From Alphaproteobacteria bacterium (lineage in GTDB: Bacteria; Pseudomonadota; Alphaproteobacteria; GCA-2731375), in the NCBI GenBank assembly GCA_016776605.1, contig JADHTB010000003.1, positions 295,325-359,324 of the forward strand: a stretch of DNA of 64,000 bases, written 5' to 3'. Every line of letters begins with the position of its first letter. The first letter of the stretch is position 1. The notes beneath the pieces are model-generated. The model was not told the origin of the DNA. It saw only the letters and a list, made by a program, of their open reading frames with translations, and ran no database searches. This document shows, in pieces, positions 1-10,385 of this stretch. The translations under genes were made by a program, and so were the position numbers.

Positions 1-1176
1 GGACATGGCAAAAACACCCAGAAACGGCCCGATTGCCAGCACGGCGAAGGCATAGTGCCAGCCCCAGGCGGCGGCCAGGGGCGGCACCAGATGCACCGTG
101 AACAGGGTCAACAAAAATCCGACACAGGTTTGCACGGTCAGCATGGTACCGACAAATTCGGGCGGTGAAAGTTCGGCGATGGAGGCTGAAAATTGCGCCG
201 AATCCGCGACGACCGTGACCCCCCAGATCACCGCCACCAGGGTCAGCAGCCAAGGCGCGCCGCCGAACAGAAAACCAATGCTAAGGGCGCACAGGCCCGA
301 GGCGGTCATGGCGCCCATGGTCAGGGTGGTGCGGCCATAACGATCAGCCAGCGCGCCACCCGCTAAACAGCCTATGGCGCCACCGATGCCCATGGCCCCA
401 AAGGTCGCCCAACGGGACCACCAGGCCGCCGCGTCAACCGCCATGACCTGGCGAAACGACGCATCCAGGAACACCACCAGCCAGGCCCACATGGCATATA
501 GCTCCCACATATGGCCCAGATAACCGAAATTCGCCCAGCGCAGGGCTGGTTGGCGAAAGGCTTGCAGGGCGGCACCGGGGGTGAATGGCGGCGCGGGCGC
601 CAGGTTTGGCCCCAGTCGCACCAGATTGACCATCAGCGCCGACAGTAATGCCAGGGCGGAGGCGGCCAGAATGGTGAAACGCCAATCGACGCCGCCAAAG
701 GCATTGAACAGATGCGGCGCCGCCGAACCCAGGGTCAAGGCCCCGACCAACAGGCCGATCAGCAAACCCACATCGCCACGGGCCCAACTGACCGCCATCT
801 TCATGCCAACGGGATAGATCCCCGCCATGCAGACGCCGGTGATAAAGCGCAACAGAATAACCAGGGGCGAGGTCGGCTCCACCGTTAACAACAGGGCGTT
901 GGCCAGGGCCGCCACCAGGGCGCTGGCCATGAAAAACCGGCGCAGGTCCAGGCGGTCGGCCAGGCTGAACAGGGCGGAAACCACTGTGCCGGCGACAAAG
1001 CCTATTTGTACAGCGGAGGTCATCATCGAGGCCTGACGGGGCGAAAGGCCATATTCGATAATCAGCGAGGGCACCACGGCGGAAGCGGAAAACCACAGGC
1101 CCAGGGCCGCCACCTCGCAAAACGCCAGCAACGCCAAAGCCCAGCCGCGCCGCCTATCCGCGAAATCCGTCCCCAT
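1..1176 (-). CDS. MFS transporter (3' part runs off the window)
   Basis: Reading the minus strand from ATG at 1176 gives MGTDFADRRRGWALALLAFCEVAALGLWFSASAVVPSLIIEYGLSPRQASMMTSAVQIGFVAG..., a typical MFS N-terminus; open to the window edge, so absent from the ORF track. Confidence 0.82.
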   Translation of the reverse strand, partial: MGTDFADRRRGWALALLAFCEVAALGLWFSASAVVPSLIIEYGLSPRQASMMTSAVQIGFVAGTVVSALFSLADRLDLRRFFMASALVAALANALLLTVEPTSPLVILLRFITGVCMAGIYPVGMKMAVSWARGDVGLLIGLLVGALTLGSAAPHLFNAFGGVDWRFTILAASALALLSALMVNLVRLGPNLAPAPPFTPGAALQAFRQPALRWANFGYLGHMWELYAMWAWLVVFLDASFRQVMAVDAAAWWSRWATFGAMGIGGAIGCLAGGALADRYGRTTLTMGAMTASGLCALSIGFLFGGAPWLLTLVAVIWGVTVVADSAQFSASIAELSPPEFVGTMLTVQTCVGFLLTLFTVHLVPPLAAAWGWHYAFAVLAIGPFLGVFAMS

Positions 1177-1343
1177 CCGTAATCCTTTTCAAACACCGCC
1201 ACCAACGCAATGGGGTTCGAATTTTGCGCGCCGATGCCCGCAAAATCATGCTAGGACTAAAACATATTCGGCGATCCTGCGGGTCGACGATAGCGGATAA
1301 TTCGCCTATGAGCGACCACAGCAACAATCTTTGAGGTGCGGCG

Positions 1344-1541
1344 ATGTCCAGCCTGCTGACAGTCTTATTGGGCCTGGCCCTGGCCGCCGTCCTGGGCGTA
1401 TTGCTGTTGGGCGTCTATAGCATGGGGCGTGGTGGTGAGTTCAACCGCAAATACGGCAATTTGCTGATGCGCTGGCGCATTGCGCTGCAATTAGGAGCGG
1501 TCGGCATTATGTTCCTGTTGTTTTACGTTAATCAGAGTTAA
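1344..1541 (+). CDS. Small twin-transmembrane HIG1-domain-like protein
   Basis: 65 aa, two hydrophobic helices separated by a GGEFNRKYGNLLMRWRI loop typical of HIG1-type proteins. Confidence 0.68.
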   Translation: MSSLLTVLLGLALAAVLGVLLLGVYSMGRGGEFNRKYGNLLMRWRIALQLGAVGIMFLLFYVNQS

Positions 1542-1579
1542 TGGGCAGAGCGAACAGGATCGCATCTGGGGAAAATCCT

Positions 1580-2152
1580 ATGGTAAAGCTGACAAAAATC
1601 TATACCCGTGGCGGCGACGGCGGCGAAACCAGCCTGAGTGACGGCAGCCGGGTCGCCAAGGACGATTTGCGGGTTGCGGCCTATGGCGATGTGGATGAAT
1701 TGAACGCTGTTATTGGTCTGGCGCGCCTGTATACCGGCGGTGCCGCCGATGCCGCCGATGCGATGCTGGCCCGTATCCAGCACGATCTGTTCGACCTTGG
1801 CGCCGATCTGTCCACCCCCATCGTCGCGGCGCCAAAACATCCCCCCCTGCGCATTCTGGATAGTCAGGTGGACCGCCTGGAGCGGGAGATTGATGCCCTG
1901 GGCGAGGTTTTATCGGCTCTGAACTCTTTCGTCCTGCCCGGCGGCACGCCGTTGGCGGCCCAGTTGCATCTGGCCCGCACCGTGGCCCGACGGGCGGAAC
2001 GCCTGGCCATCACCCTGGCCGGACGGGAAAACATCAACCCGGCCGCCCTGCGTTATCTGAACCGCCTGTCCGACCATCTGTTCCAACTGGCCCGCCACGC
2101 CAACGACGACGGCAAGACAGACGTCCTGTGGCAGCCGGGCATTAACCGTTGA
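1580..2152 (+). CDS. Cob(I)yrinic acid a,c-diamide adenosyltransferase (PduO type)
   Basis: MVKLTKIYTRGGDGGETSLSDGSRVAKDD...DVDELNAVIGLAR and RTVARRAER motifs; internal ATG at 1580 fits the family start. Confidence 0.9.
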   Translation: MVKLTKIYTRGGDGGETSLSDGSRVAKDDLRVAAYGDVDELNAVIGLARLYTGGAADAADAMLARIQHDLFDLGADLSTPIVAAPKHPPLRILDSQVDRLEREIDALGEVLSALNSFVLPGGTPLAAQLHLARTVARRAERLAITLAGRENINPAALRYLNRLSDHLFQLARHANDDGKTDVLWQPGINR

Positions 2153-2183
2153 TCGATTTCGATATCGAAATGAACGAGTTAGG

Positions 2184-2801
2184 TCACGAGGACGGAGCAT
2201 AGGGTTGGCGCAGGGCGCGTTCGACCATTTCCAGCCGGTCCTGGCCGTAAAACATATCGCCATCGATGAAATAGGTGGGTGAGCCGAACACCGAACGTTC
2301 GATGGCCTCGTCCGTATTGGCCTGATAAATCGCCTGCACTTCGTCCGAGAGGGCGGCGTCCAGCAATGGTTCCGGCGCCAGGCCAACGCTTTCGGCGATC
2401 CTGGCCAGGGTGTCCCGGTCGGCCAGATCCGCATCATCCCGCCAATGGGACTGCAACATGGCATGGGCCAACTGATCCACATTCCGCCCCTGAACGATAC
2501 CGGCAATCAACATGCCGTTGCACAGTGTCGTCGGATTTTGATGGAAGGCGGGGTAGCCATCCAGCACCGGGGCGTTGCGTTCCTCCGCCCAGCGGTCGAT
2601 CTCCCGGCGAAAGTAATAGGCGCGGTGTTTTGGGCTGCGCTGGCCGAACGGCGATGATCCCGCCGCCGGCACCACCTGGTTCAGATCGACCGGCTTGTGC
2701 ACAATGGTCCGGCCGGCGGCCTTGGCAATTTCCATGAACCGGGCCGAGCCGAGATAAGCGTAGGCGGAATGGGCGGAATAGAAATACTCGATCTCGGACA
2801 T
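2184..2801 (-). CDS. 2-hydroxychromene-2-carboxylate isomerase / DsbA-family protein
   Basis: MSEIEYFYSAHSAYAYLGSARF... VFGSPTYFIDGDMFYGQDRLEMVERAL. Confidence 0.87.
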   Translation of the reverse strand: MSEIEYFYSAHSAYAYLGSARFMEIAKAAGRTIVHKPVDLNQVVPAAGSSPFGQRSPKHRAYYFRREIDRWAEERNAPVLDGYPAFHQNPTTLCNGMLIAGIVQGRNVDQLAHAMLQSHWRDDADLADRDTLARIAESVGLAPEPLLDAALSDEVQAIYQANTDEAIERSVFGSPTYFIDGDMFYGQDRLEMVERALRQPYAPSS

Positions 2802-2896
2802 GCTTTGCTCCAATGTGATGCGCGTTCCTTAGGGCCATCATCTGGACCCGCGCCCCTCAGTCAAGCGGTAGATCGCTATTGGAAAGGAGAAACAGC

Positions 2897-3331
2897 ATGA
2901 CCATTCCCATTCGCACCATCGATCATGTGGTCGTCATGGCCGCCGATATGGAAAGATCGATCGCATTTTATTGCGATGTTCTGGGCGGCAAGGCCCGTTA
3001 TTTACAGCGCTTTCGGGATGGCCGGCTGTCCAGTCTGCCGATCTTTCTGGGCGGCGCGGTGGTCAATCTGCAACGCCTGGAGGAACCGGCCTATATCGTC
3101 GCGAATAGGCTGGAATCGGGTACGGTCGATGTTTGTTTCCGCTGGGACGGCACCATCGCCGAGGCGGAAGCCTATCTGAGCCAGGCCGGGGTGGCCGTCA
3201 TCGAAGGGCCGGTGCCGCGCTGGGCGGCGGATGGAGTCTGGGGCCAATCGGTCTATTTCCGCGATCCGGACGGCAATTTGCTGGAATTTCTCTCGACGGC
3301 GGAACCTATCGAGCCATTGTTCACGGAGTGA
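2897..3331 (+). CDS. VOC family (glyoxalase/bleomycin resistance-like) protein
   Basis: IRTIDHVVVMAADMERSIAFYCDVLGGKARY...VYFRDPDGNLLEFLS. Confidence 0.88.
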   Translation: MTIPIRTIDHVVVMAADMERSIAFYCDVLGGKARYLQRFRDGRLSSLPIFLGGAVVNLQRLEEPAYIVANRLESGTVDVCFRWDGTIAEAEAYLSQAGVAVIEGPVPRWAADGVWGQSVYFRDPDGNLLEFLSTAEPIEPLFTE

Positions 3332-3374
3332 TAAGCCAATCGCGACCTTTTGCCGCGATAAGTGCCGCCACGCG

Positions 3375-3403
3375 TTGACTCGCCTTTCGCGCTTCACTAT
3401 TTT
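3375..3403 (+). promoter_or_regulatory. Putative sigma70-type promoter upstream of etfBA
   Basis: TTGACT (3375-3380), 17 nt spacer, TATTTT (3398-3403), about 100 nt upstream of the etfB ATG. Confidence 0.35.
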
Positions 3404-3506
3404 GCAGCGCAGCATTAGCCAGTGGGCGCGATAATCCGTCCGCCCGGCGCGTGGGTAACGGGATCCCGCGCTGCCGGAAGACCATTCCCTTGAGAAGAGG
3501 CCACCG

Positions 3507-4256
3507 ATGAAAGTTATCGTCGCCGTCAAACGCGTGGTTGACTACAACGTCAAGATCCGGGTCAAAGCCGATGAAACCGGGGTTGATCTCGCCAACGTCA
3601 AAATGTCCATGAACCCGTTCGACGAAATCGCCGTCGAAGAGGCCCTGCGCATCAAGGAGGCCGGATTGGCGGACGAGATTATCGCCGTCTCGATCGGTGT
3701 GCAGCAGTGTCAGGAAACCATCCGCACCGCCCTGGCCATGGGCGCCGATCGCGGCATCCTGGTCAAGACCGACGATGCCTTGGAGCCCCTGCACGTGGCC
3801 AAGCTACTGAAAGCCGTGGTGGATGAAGAACAGCCGGGCCTGGTGATCTTGGGCAAACAGGCAATCGACGATGATTGCAATCAAACCGGCCAGATGCTGG
3901 CCGCCCTGTTGGGCTGGCCGCAAGGCACCTTTGCCTCCAAGATCGAATTGGCTGACGGCAAGGCCAACGTGACCCGGGAAGTGGATGGCGGTCTGCAGAC
4001 CTTGACCCTGAAGCTGCCCATGATCGTCACCACGGATCTGCGCCTGAACGAGCCACGCTATGCCTCATTGCCGAACATCATGAAGGCAAAGAAAAAGCCC
4101 ATTGACGAAAAAACGCCGCAAGATCTGGGCGTTGATACGGCGCCGCGCCTGACCACTCTGAAGGTGGCGTCGCCGCCGCAGCGGCAAGCTGGCGTGATCG
4201 TCGAAAATGTCGCCGAATTGGTCGATAAGTTGCGTAATGAAGCAGGGGTAATCTGA
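3507..4256 (+). CDS. etfB: Electron transfer flavoprotein subunit beta
   Basis: [51 protein letters not shown]. Confidence 0.97.
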   Translation: MKVIVAVKRVVDYNVKIRVKADETGVDLANVKMSMNPFDEIAVEEALRIKEAGLADEIIAVSIGVQQCQETIRTALAMGADRGILVKTDDALEPLHVAKLLKAVVDEEQPGLVILGKQAIDDDCNQTGQMLAALLGWPQGTFASKIELADGKANVTREVDGGLQTLTLKLPMIVTTDLRLNEPRYASLPNIMKAKKKPIDEKTPQDLGVDTAPRLTTLKVASPPQRQAGVIVENVAELVDKLRNEAGVI

Positions 4257-5203
4257 TGTCCGTCCTGGTAATTGCCGAACACGATAATGCCGAATTGAAG
4301 CCGGCGACCCTGGCCGTGGTGACCGCCGCCACCGCCCTGGGCGGCGATGTGGATATCCTGGTGGCCGGCGGCGGCTGTGCCTCTGTCGGGGCCGCGGCGG
4401 CGAAAGTTGCCGGCGTGACCAAAGTTCTGGTCGCGGATGCGCCGGAATATGCTCATATGCTGGCCGAATCCATGGCCGATCTGGTGGTCCCTCTGGCACG
4501 GAATTATGCCGCCGTCATGGCGGTGGCGAATACGGTCGGCAAGAATTTCATGCCCCGGGTTGCCGCGCTGTTGGATGTTTCCCAGATTTCAGAGATATCG
4601 GCCATCGTCGATCCCGATACTTTTATCCGGCCCATCTATGCCGGCAACGCCATGGCCACGGTGCAATCGTCCGATGCCATCAAAATTATTACCGTGCGTC
4701 CCACGGGCTTTGAGAAGGCCGCGCCCGAGGGCGGCTCGGCAGTGGTAGAAAACATCGCCTCGGCCGGCGATCCTGGCCTGGCCAGTTTCGTGGGCGAGGA
4801 ACTGTCGAAATCCGAGCGGCCGGAACTGACGGCGGCCAAGATCATCATCTCCGGTGGCCGGGGCATGCAGTCGGGCGATAACTTCCCGATTATCGAGGCG
4901 GTCGCGGATCAGCTTGGCGCGGCGGTCGGTGCCAGCAGGGCGGCGGTCGACGCCGGTTTCGTGCCGAACGACTATCAGGTCGGCCAGACAGGCAAGGTGG
5001 TGGCCCCGGAATTGTATATCGCCGTCGGTATCTCGGGCGCCATCCAGCATCTGGCCGGTATGAAGGACAGCAAGGTGATCGTCGCTATCAACAAGGATGA
5101 AGAGGCGCCGATCTTCCAGGTTGCCGATTACGGCCTGGTCGCCGATTTGTTCAAGGCGGTGCCCGAGTTGGAAGAAGAGTTGAAGAAGCTGCCGCCAGCC
5201 TAG
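4256..5203 (+). CDS. etfA: Electron transfer flavoprotein subunit alpha
   Basis: [25 protein letters not shown]...[58 protein letters not shown]. Confidence 0.97.
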   Translation: MSVLVIAEHDNAELKPATLAVVTAATALGGDVDILVAGGGCASVGAAAAKVAGVTKVLVADAPEYAHMLAESMADLVVPLARNYAAVMAVANTVGKNFMPRVAALLDVSQISEISAIVDPDTFIRPIYAGNAMATVQSSDAIKIITVRPTGFEKAAPEGGSAVVENIASAGDPGLASFVGEELSKSERPELTAAKIIISGGRGMQSGDNFPIIEAVADQLGAAVGASRAAVDAGFVPNDYQVGQTGKVVAPELYIAVGISGAIQHLAGMKDSKVIVAINKDEEAPIFQVADYGLVADLFKAVPELEEELKKLPPA

Positions 5204-5304
5204 AGCATTTTCATTCTGAAAATGCTCAGATCTTTAGAATTAGAGCAATTTTTCCAATCACTTAGAACCGCTTCGCGATTCTCATTAATTCGGAATTGCT
5301 CTAG
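5200..5304 (+). repeat. CTAG-bounded 105-bp structured intergenic repeat, copy A
   Basis: ctagagcattttcattctgaaaatgctc...agagcaattttt...ggaattgctctag; near-identical to 11786-11890. Confidence 0.9.
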
Positions 5305-5365
5305 AGCAAACTTTTGATCACATGGAATGGCGTTAGCATCTCCAACTGGTTTAAAATTGCTCCAG
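5301..5365 (+). repeat. Degenerate shorter relative of the CTAG-bounded repeat, abutting copy A
   Basis: ctagagcaaacttttgatc...ggtttaaaattgctccag. Confidence 0.55.
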
Positions 5366-5403
5366 CGAAGCGCCGGTGACGTTTGCCGGCAGAAAGATAA
5401 ACG

Positions 5404-6276
5404 ATGATCCAGACCATTGGCATTATTGGTGCCGGGCAGATGGGCAATGGAATTGCCCATGTCCTGTCCCTCGCCGGCTATGACGTGCTGCTGACCGATG
5501 CCTCCAATGCCCAGATGCAGAAGGCATTAAAGCTGATTGAAGGCAATTTAGAGCGTCAGGTTGGCCGGGGCCGGCTGGATCAGGCGAATATGCTGGCGGC
5601 GCTGGGCCGGATCAAGATCGTTGCCGGCCTGCCCGAATTGGCCGACGCGGATCTGGTGATCGAGGCGGCGGCCGAGGATGAAGACATCAAGCGGCAGATT
5701 CTGACAGACCTGGGACCAATTTTGAAGCCGGAAGGCTTGATCGCCACCAATACCTCGTCCATTTCCATCACTCGTCTGGCGGCCGTCTCGGGCCGGCCGG
5801 AAAAATTCATGGGCATGCATTTCATGAACCCGGTGCCGGTGATGGAGTTGGTCGAATTGATCCGGGGCATAGCCACGGACGAGCCAACCTTTACCGCGGT
5901 GCGCGAGGTCGTGCTGAAAACCGGCAAAATTCCCGCCAATGCCGAAGATTTTCCCGCCTTTATCGTCAACCGCATCCTGATGCCCATGGTCAACGAGGCG
6001 GTTTATACCCTGTATGAAGGTGTCGGCACCGTGGAAGGCATCGACACCTCCATGCGCCTGGGCGCCCATCATCGCATGGGGCCGCTGCAACTGGCCGATT
6101 TCATTGGTCTGGATACCTGCCTGGCCATCATGCAGACTCTGTACGAAGGCTTGGCCGACACCAAATACCGGCCCTGCCCGCTGTTGGTCAAATATGTCGA
6201 GGCCGGTTGGCTGGGCCGCAAGACGGACCGCGGCTTCTATGACTACCACGGCGATACGCCGGTTCCCACGCGCTAG
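5404..6276 (+). CDS. 3-hydroxybutyryl-CoA dehydrogenase
   Basis: IQTIGIIGAGQMGNGIAHVLSLAGYDVLLTD...GFYDYHGDTPVPTR; follows etfBA. Confidence 0.93.
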   Translation: MIQTIGIIGAGQMGNGIAHVLSLAGYDVLLTDASNAQMQKALKLIEGNLERQVGRGRLDQANMLAALGRIKIVAGLPELADADLVIEAAAEDEDIKRQILTDLGPILKPEGLIATNTSSISITRLAAVSGRPEKFMGMHFMNPVPVMELVELIRGIATDEPTFTAVREVVLKTGKIPANAEDFPAFIVNRILMPMVNEAVYTLYEGVGTVEGIDTSMRLGAHHRMGPLQLADFIGLDTCLAIMQTLYEGLADTKYRPCPLLVKYVEAGWLGRKTDRGFYDYHGDTPVPTR

Positions 6277-6377
6277 AGCGCATTCGAAGAAAATGCGTTC
6301 AGACTCTTAAAAATAGAGCAATTGAACCAATCACTTAAGTCGCGAAAGCGACTCCAATTAATTGAAAATTGCTCTAG
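6273..6377 (+). repeat. CTAG-bounded structured intergenic repeat, copy B
   Basis: ctagagcgcattcgaagaaaatgcgttcag...aagtcgcgaaagcgact...aattgaaaattgctctag. Confidence 0.88.
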
Positions 6378-6434
6378 AGCAGTTCCGGTCGCCGTAGGCT
6401 TGGTCACCGCCTGCCTTTATCTGTTGCCTGATCT

Positions 6435-7580
6435 CTATTCCTGGGCCGCCGGGAATAGTTCCGGGGTGCCGAAGGGGATGGATTCCAGGTAGATCGAGGT
6501 CGAGGGGAAGGCGAAACTGCTGCCCGCTTCTTCCACGATACGTTTGAGGGCAAAGGCCAGGTCTTCCTTCACCCGCATCCATTCCGTCCACTGCGTGGTG
6601 GCGGTAAAGCAATATAATATGATGTCGATGGACGAGTCATTGAAGCTGTCCACATGGATCAAGGTGGTCACCTTGGCAGGGTCCACTTCAAAATCGTCGT
6701 TGTCGAAGACATGCTCCTTGATACCGTTGACGATCTGTCGCAACTGACCCTCGGTGGCGCTGTAGGTAACGCCGATTTTCCAATAGATGCGCCGGTTCGT
6801 CATGCGGGAATAATTGATGACCGCATCTCCCGCCAGCTTGTCGTTTGGAATGGTGATCAGGGCCTTATCGAACTGACGGATTTTGGTGGTGCGAAAACCG
6901 ATGTCCTCGACCGTACCTTCGACGCCCGCGCCCTTGATCCAGTCGCCGTTTACGAAAATTTTATCCAGGAATATGGTCACCCCGGCAAACAGATTGGCCA
7001 TCAAACTCTGTGCGCCAAAGGCCACCGCCATGCCGACCAGGCCAAGGCCGCCCAGCACCGCGCCCACATTGAACTGCCATTCTTCCAGGATCGCCACGAC
7101 GCCAACGGCGGCGATCACAAAGCGGGCTAGCTTGGCAACGAATTCCTTCAGACTATCTCCCAGGGCGGAATGGCCAAGGGCGCCGAAGGCCCTGTCGATC
7201 AGAAAGGATAACGGGTCGACACAGCGGTACAGGGTCCAGAAAATTGCGAAGGCGATGAACGAGCGGACCAGCCGGGTCAACAATATTTCTATCTGATCAG
7301 GAAACGACACCACCTGTGTCGCGGCGTACAGCCCGATGATGATAAAGACGAACCGCAAGGGCGCTTCCAGAGCGGCAATCAGCTCGTCATCAAAGCTCGT
7401 TTCAGTGCGCCGCGTGATGCCGCCTAAACTCGCCAGCACGATGCGGGTAAAAACCCGGCGCAACAGCAAAAACAAGGCAAACGTCGCCAGCGCCAACAGC
7501 ACCTGGCCAACCCCGACGCCAAACACCGCCGTCTGCCAGACCGTCACGACCTCGGCCCACAACCCTGTAATGCTTTCCAT
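6435..7580 (-). CDS. Mechanosensitive ion channel (MscS family)
   Basis: LGGLGLVGMAVAFGAQSLMANLFAGVTIFLDKIFVNGDWIKGAGVEGTVEDIGFRTTKIRQFDKALITIPND. Confidence 0.9.
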   Translation of the reverse strand: MESITGLWAEVVTVWQTAVFGVGVGQVLLALATFALFLLLRRVFTRIVLASLGGITRRTETSFDDELIAALEAPLRFVFIIIGLYAATQVVSFPDQIEILLTRLVRSFIAFAIFWTLYRCVDPLSFLIDRAFGALGHSALGDSLKEFVAKLARFVIAAVGVVAILEEWQFNVGAVLGGLGLVGMAVAFGAQSLMANLFAGVTIFLDKIFVNGDWIKGAGVEGTVEDIGFRTTKIRQFDKALITIPNDKLAGDAVINYSRMTNRRIYWKIGVTYSATEGQLRQIVNGIKEHVFDNDDFEVDPAKVTTLIHVDSFNDSSIDIILYCFTATTQWTEWMRVKEDLAFALKRIVEEAGSSFAFPSTSIYLESIPFGTPELFPAAQE

Positions 7581-7599
7581 TGGAATTAGACCTTGTCCA

Positions 7600-8835
7600 T
7601 TATGTCTCGGCCTCGGCCTCGCCCGCCGCATGCGGGCGTCCCGCTGTCGCCATCATGGGCAGCAGCAGCGCGGCCAGGGTGATGACCAGGGCGAGGACGG
7701 CAAGGATGACGAACAGCGAGATGAAATCGCCGCTCATCCCCCGCAAAATCGCGACGATGGGGGCGGCCAGGGCGGCGACCGACAAGGTGATCAGGTATTT
7801 GATCGAGAAGATGCGCGCGCGCCAATGGTCATCCGTATAGCGGGCGATCAAGGTGTCATTCAATGGGATCTGGCCGAACACAAACAACATGGCGCCGATG
7901 GCCACGGCCAGCATGGGCAGGCCGGTCACCCCCAGGGCCAACAGGCCCAGCAAAACCGCCTGACCGGCGGCGATGATAAATAACAAGGGCTTGGCCTCCT
8001 TGCTGTCGACCAGACGGCCGCTGACCAACTGGGCCAGGGAGGCGACCGCGAAAACCAACGCGGCGTAGCCGCCGACGGCGGCGGTATTTCCAGCCAGGGC
8101 GCCCAGGCCATCTTCCAGGGCTTTCGGCATGATCAGGGTGGTGGAGCCGAAAATCAGGCCGCCGCAGGCCGTGGCGATCAGGACCACGATGAAAACCCGG
8201 ATCTGCGCGGCGCGGTAATCGGACTGGCTGCCGTCCCGTTTAATTTTTTGGGCGATGGTCATGACGCCGGCCCGGCGCAGGTAGAAACCGTAAGCGACGC
8301 CGATGGCAATGCAGAAGGCGCCGGGAATCATAAAGGCGGCGCGCCAATGGATGCTGTCGGTCAGGATACCCGCGGTCAGGGCTGCCGCCGCCACGCCCAT
8401 GTTGCCCCAAACTCCGTTAACGCCCAGTACACGGCCCATGCGTTCCTGGCCAGAAACCACCAGGGCGATGCCGACGGGATGATAGATCGAGGCGAACAAG
8501 CCGATGGCGCCGAGGCCGATGGCGATCTGCCAGGTATTCTGGGCAAATCCGGTTAGAAAGCAGGCACTGCCGATACCAAGGAAAAAGACCAGCATCATGC
8601 CTTCCCGGTGCCATCTGTCGCCCAGCCAGCCGGCCGGTATGGCGCCGCCCGCAAATGTCACGAACCCGACCGTGGAGACCCAGATCAATTCTTCGTAGCT
8701 CAATTGCCAACTATGTTCCAGGGCCAGAACCACCGTGGGGAACAACAACATGCAAAGATGATCAACGGTATGGCCCACGTTCAAAAACAGCAGACGCGCA
8801 CCGCTGGCTCGGGATATTGTCACTGGTTCAGTCAT
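7600..8835 (-). CDS. MFS transporter
   Basis: 411 aa polytopic; GWLGDRWHREGMMLVFFLGIGSACF, GVNGVWGNMGVAAAALTAG. Confidence 0.87.
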   Translation of the reverse strand: MTEPVTISRASGARLLFLNVGHTVDHLCMLLFPTVVLALEHSWQLSYEELIWVSTVGFVTFAGGAIPAGWLGDRWHREGMMLVFFLGIGSACFLTGFAQNTWQIAIGLGAIGLFASIYHPVGIALVVSGQERMGRVLGVNGVWGNMGVAAAALTAGILTDSIHWRAAFMIPGAFCIAIGVAYGFYLRRAGVMTIAQKIKRDGSQSDYRAAQIRVFIVVLIATACGGLIFGSTTLIMPKALEDGLGALAGNTAAVGGYAALVFAVASLAQLVSGRLVDSKEAKPLLFIIAAGQAVLLGLLALGVTGLPMLAVAIGAMLFVFGQIPLNDTLIARYTDDHWRARIFSIKYLITLSVAALAAPIVAILRGMSGDFISLFVILAVLALVITLAALLLPMMATAGRPHAAGEAEAET

Positions 8836-8858
8836 GGCGCTTATTCTAGCCTATCTTT

Positions 8859-10091
8859 TTAATTTGCCGCAGCCGCTAATATGGAGGCAGCGCCGGTTGC
8901 CAGAACCTGACAACCCAAAATGATGTCCGCATCGTGGCTGTCTTCCGCGAAATCGTGACTAACGCCGCCGATGGACGGAATAAACAACATAGCGCAGGGC
9001 ATCACCTTGCAAACGACGCCGGCATCGTGGAAGGCGCCTGATGGCATGCTGGTCCAGTTGCCCCCGCTATGCAATGCCGCTGCCTGGGACAGATGTTTTT
9101 GAAAGCCCTGGTCCATATGTGCCGGCGCGATGCGTACCCGCGAGGGTTTTGCTTCTACCGCCGCGCCGCCCCGGCTGTTAACCTCGGCCACCAGACGATG
9201 GGCGACCGCCTCGAACTTGTCCAGAACGGCGCTGTCCGCATCCCGGTATTGCAATTCCAATTCGGCGGATCCGGGCACAATGGACGGTGCGCCCGGTCGC
9301 AGCACGGCCCGGCCCATGGTCCAGACCGACCGCGCGCCGGCCACTTTGGGAAATTCTTCGTTGATGGCATGGGCCAGGGCATAAAGCGCGGTGGCCGCGT
9401 CCTTGCGTCCCGCCATCATGGTGGTGCCGGCATGGTTCTGCTGCCCGGTGAAGCTAAAGACCATGCCGCCCAGGCCGACAATCGTGTCGACGATGCCAAT
9501 GCGCAGGCCGTCGGCCTCCAGATGCGGCCCCTGTTCGATATGCGCTTCCAGAAAGCCGATGTAGTCGTGATCCGTTGCCCTGAGGCGCGGCACATTGGCC
9601 AATCCGGCCTGGGCCAGGGCATCCGAAAAGGCAACGCCGTCCTTGTCCGCCAGGCCGGCCTCCGCCTCGGCGGAAAAATCACCGCAGAAAGAGCGGCTGC
9701 CCAGACAGCCATAAAAACGGGATTCCTCGTCCTGCCAGGATATGGCATCCACGGCCTGATCCTTGGTCGCCGGGTCCTCGGCCAGGGCGCGCACCACTTC
9801 CAGGGCATAGATCACGCCCAAGGCGCCATCCAGCCAGCCGCCCGTGGGCTGGGTATCGGAATGGGAGCCCAGCAAAAGCGCCGGGCCTGGGTTGGGCGAG
9901 CGGCCCATGACATTGCCGACGCCGTCGATTTGGGCCGCCAGCCCGGCCTCCTGGTAGCGCGCCGCCAACCAATGCCGCGCCCGCATGTCCATCTCGGAGA
10001 ATGCTGGGCGCACCACCCCCGTGCCCGTCGCCCCCATGGCTCGCAGCGTGCGCAAATCCGCCAACAATCGTTCGCCATTTATTTCGACCAT
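8859..10091 (-). CDS. Zn-dependent hydrolase, hydantoinase/carbamoylase type (M20 superfamily)
   Basis: LLLGSHSDTQPTGGWLDGALGV...LEAHIEQGPHLE...QQNHAGTTMMAGRKDA...GAFHDAG. Confidence 0.88.
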   Translation of the reverse strand: MVEINGERLLADLRTLRAMGATGTGVVRPAFSEMDMRARHWLAARYQEAGLAAQIDGVGNVMGRSPNPGPALLLGSHSDTQPTGGWLDGALGVIYALEVVRALAEDPATKDQAVDAISWQDEESRFYGCLGSRSFCGDFSAEAEAGLADKDGVAFSDALAQAGLANVPRLRATDHDYIGFLEAHIEQGPHLEADGLRIGIVDTIVGLGGMVFSFTGQQNHAGTTMMAGRKDAATALYALAHAINEEFPKVAGARSVWTMGRAVLRPGAPSIVPGSAELELQYRDADSAVLDKFEAVAHRLVAEVNSRGGAAVEAKPSRVRIAPAHMDQGFQKHLSQAAALHSGGNWTSMPSGAFHDAGVVCKVMPCAMLFIPSIGGVSHDFAEDSHDADIILGCQVLATGAASILAAAAN

Positions 10092-10385
10092 GATCCAGCC
10101 CCGCAGCTACAATTTTTCTTGCCGTGGCCATCTTGCCGGAAAACAATAGGCTTTGTCTGTAGCGAGCTGCATGTGGTGCGGCGCCTTTTGTGAAATCAGG
10201 TTATGAAATCACGGCGTTCACGGCATGAACGCTTTGATGCTTATGGCCTGAACGACGATTTGGTTGGGTCGGGGTACCTGCCAACGCCATTGCCCGCGTC
10301 CTATAAGGCGCGCTATAGACGGACCCTATGAAGGCTTGCTCCGAGGCAACAGACTGTCCACGAGCGGAAGGGAAGAAGGCATACG

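Noticed and set aside
9069-10193. 374-aa + strand ORF opposite the carbamoylase
   Set aside because: Shadow ORF; minus-strand frame is a clear M20 hydrolase.
10203-10331. 42-aa ORF MKSRRSRHERFDAYGLNDDLVGSGYLPTPLPASYKARYRRTL between two M20 genes
   Set aside because: Possible but no strong Shine-Dalgarno or recognisable motif; not enough to call without conservation data.
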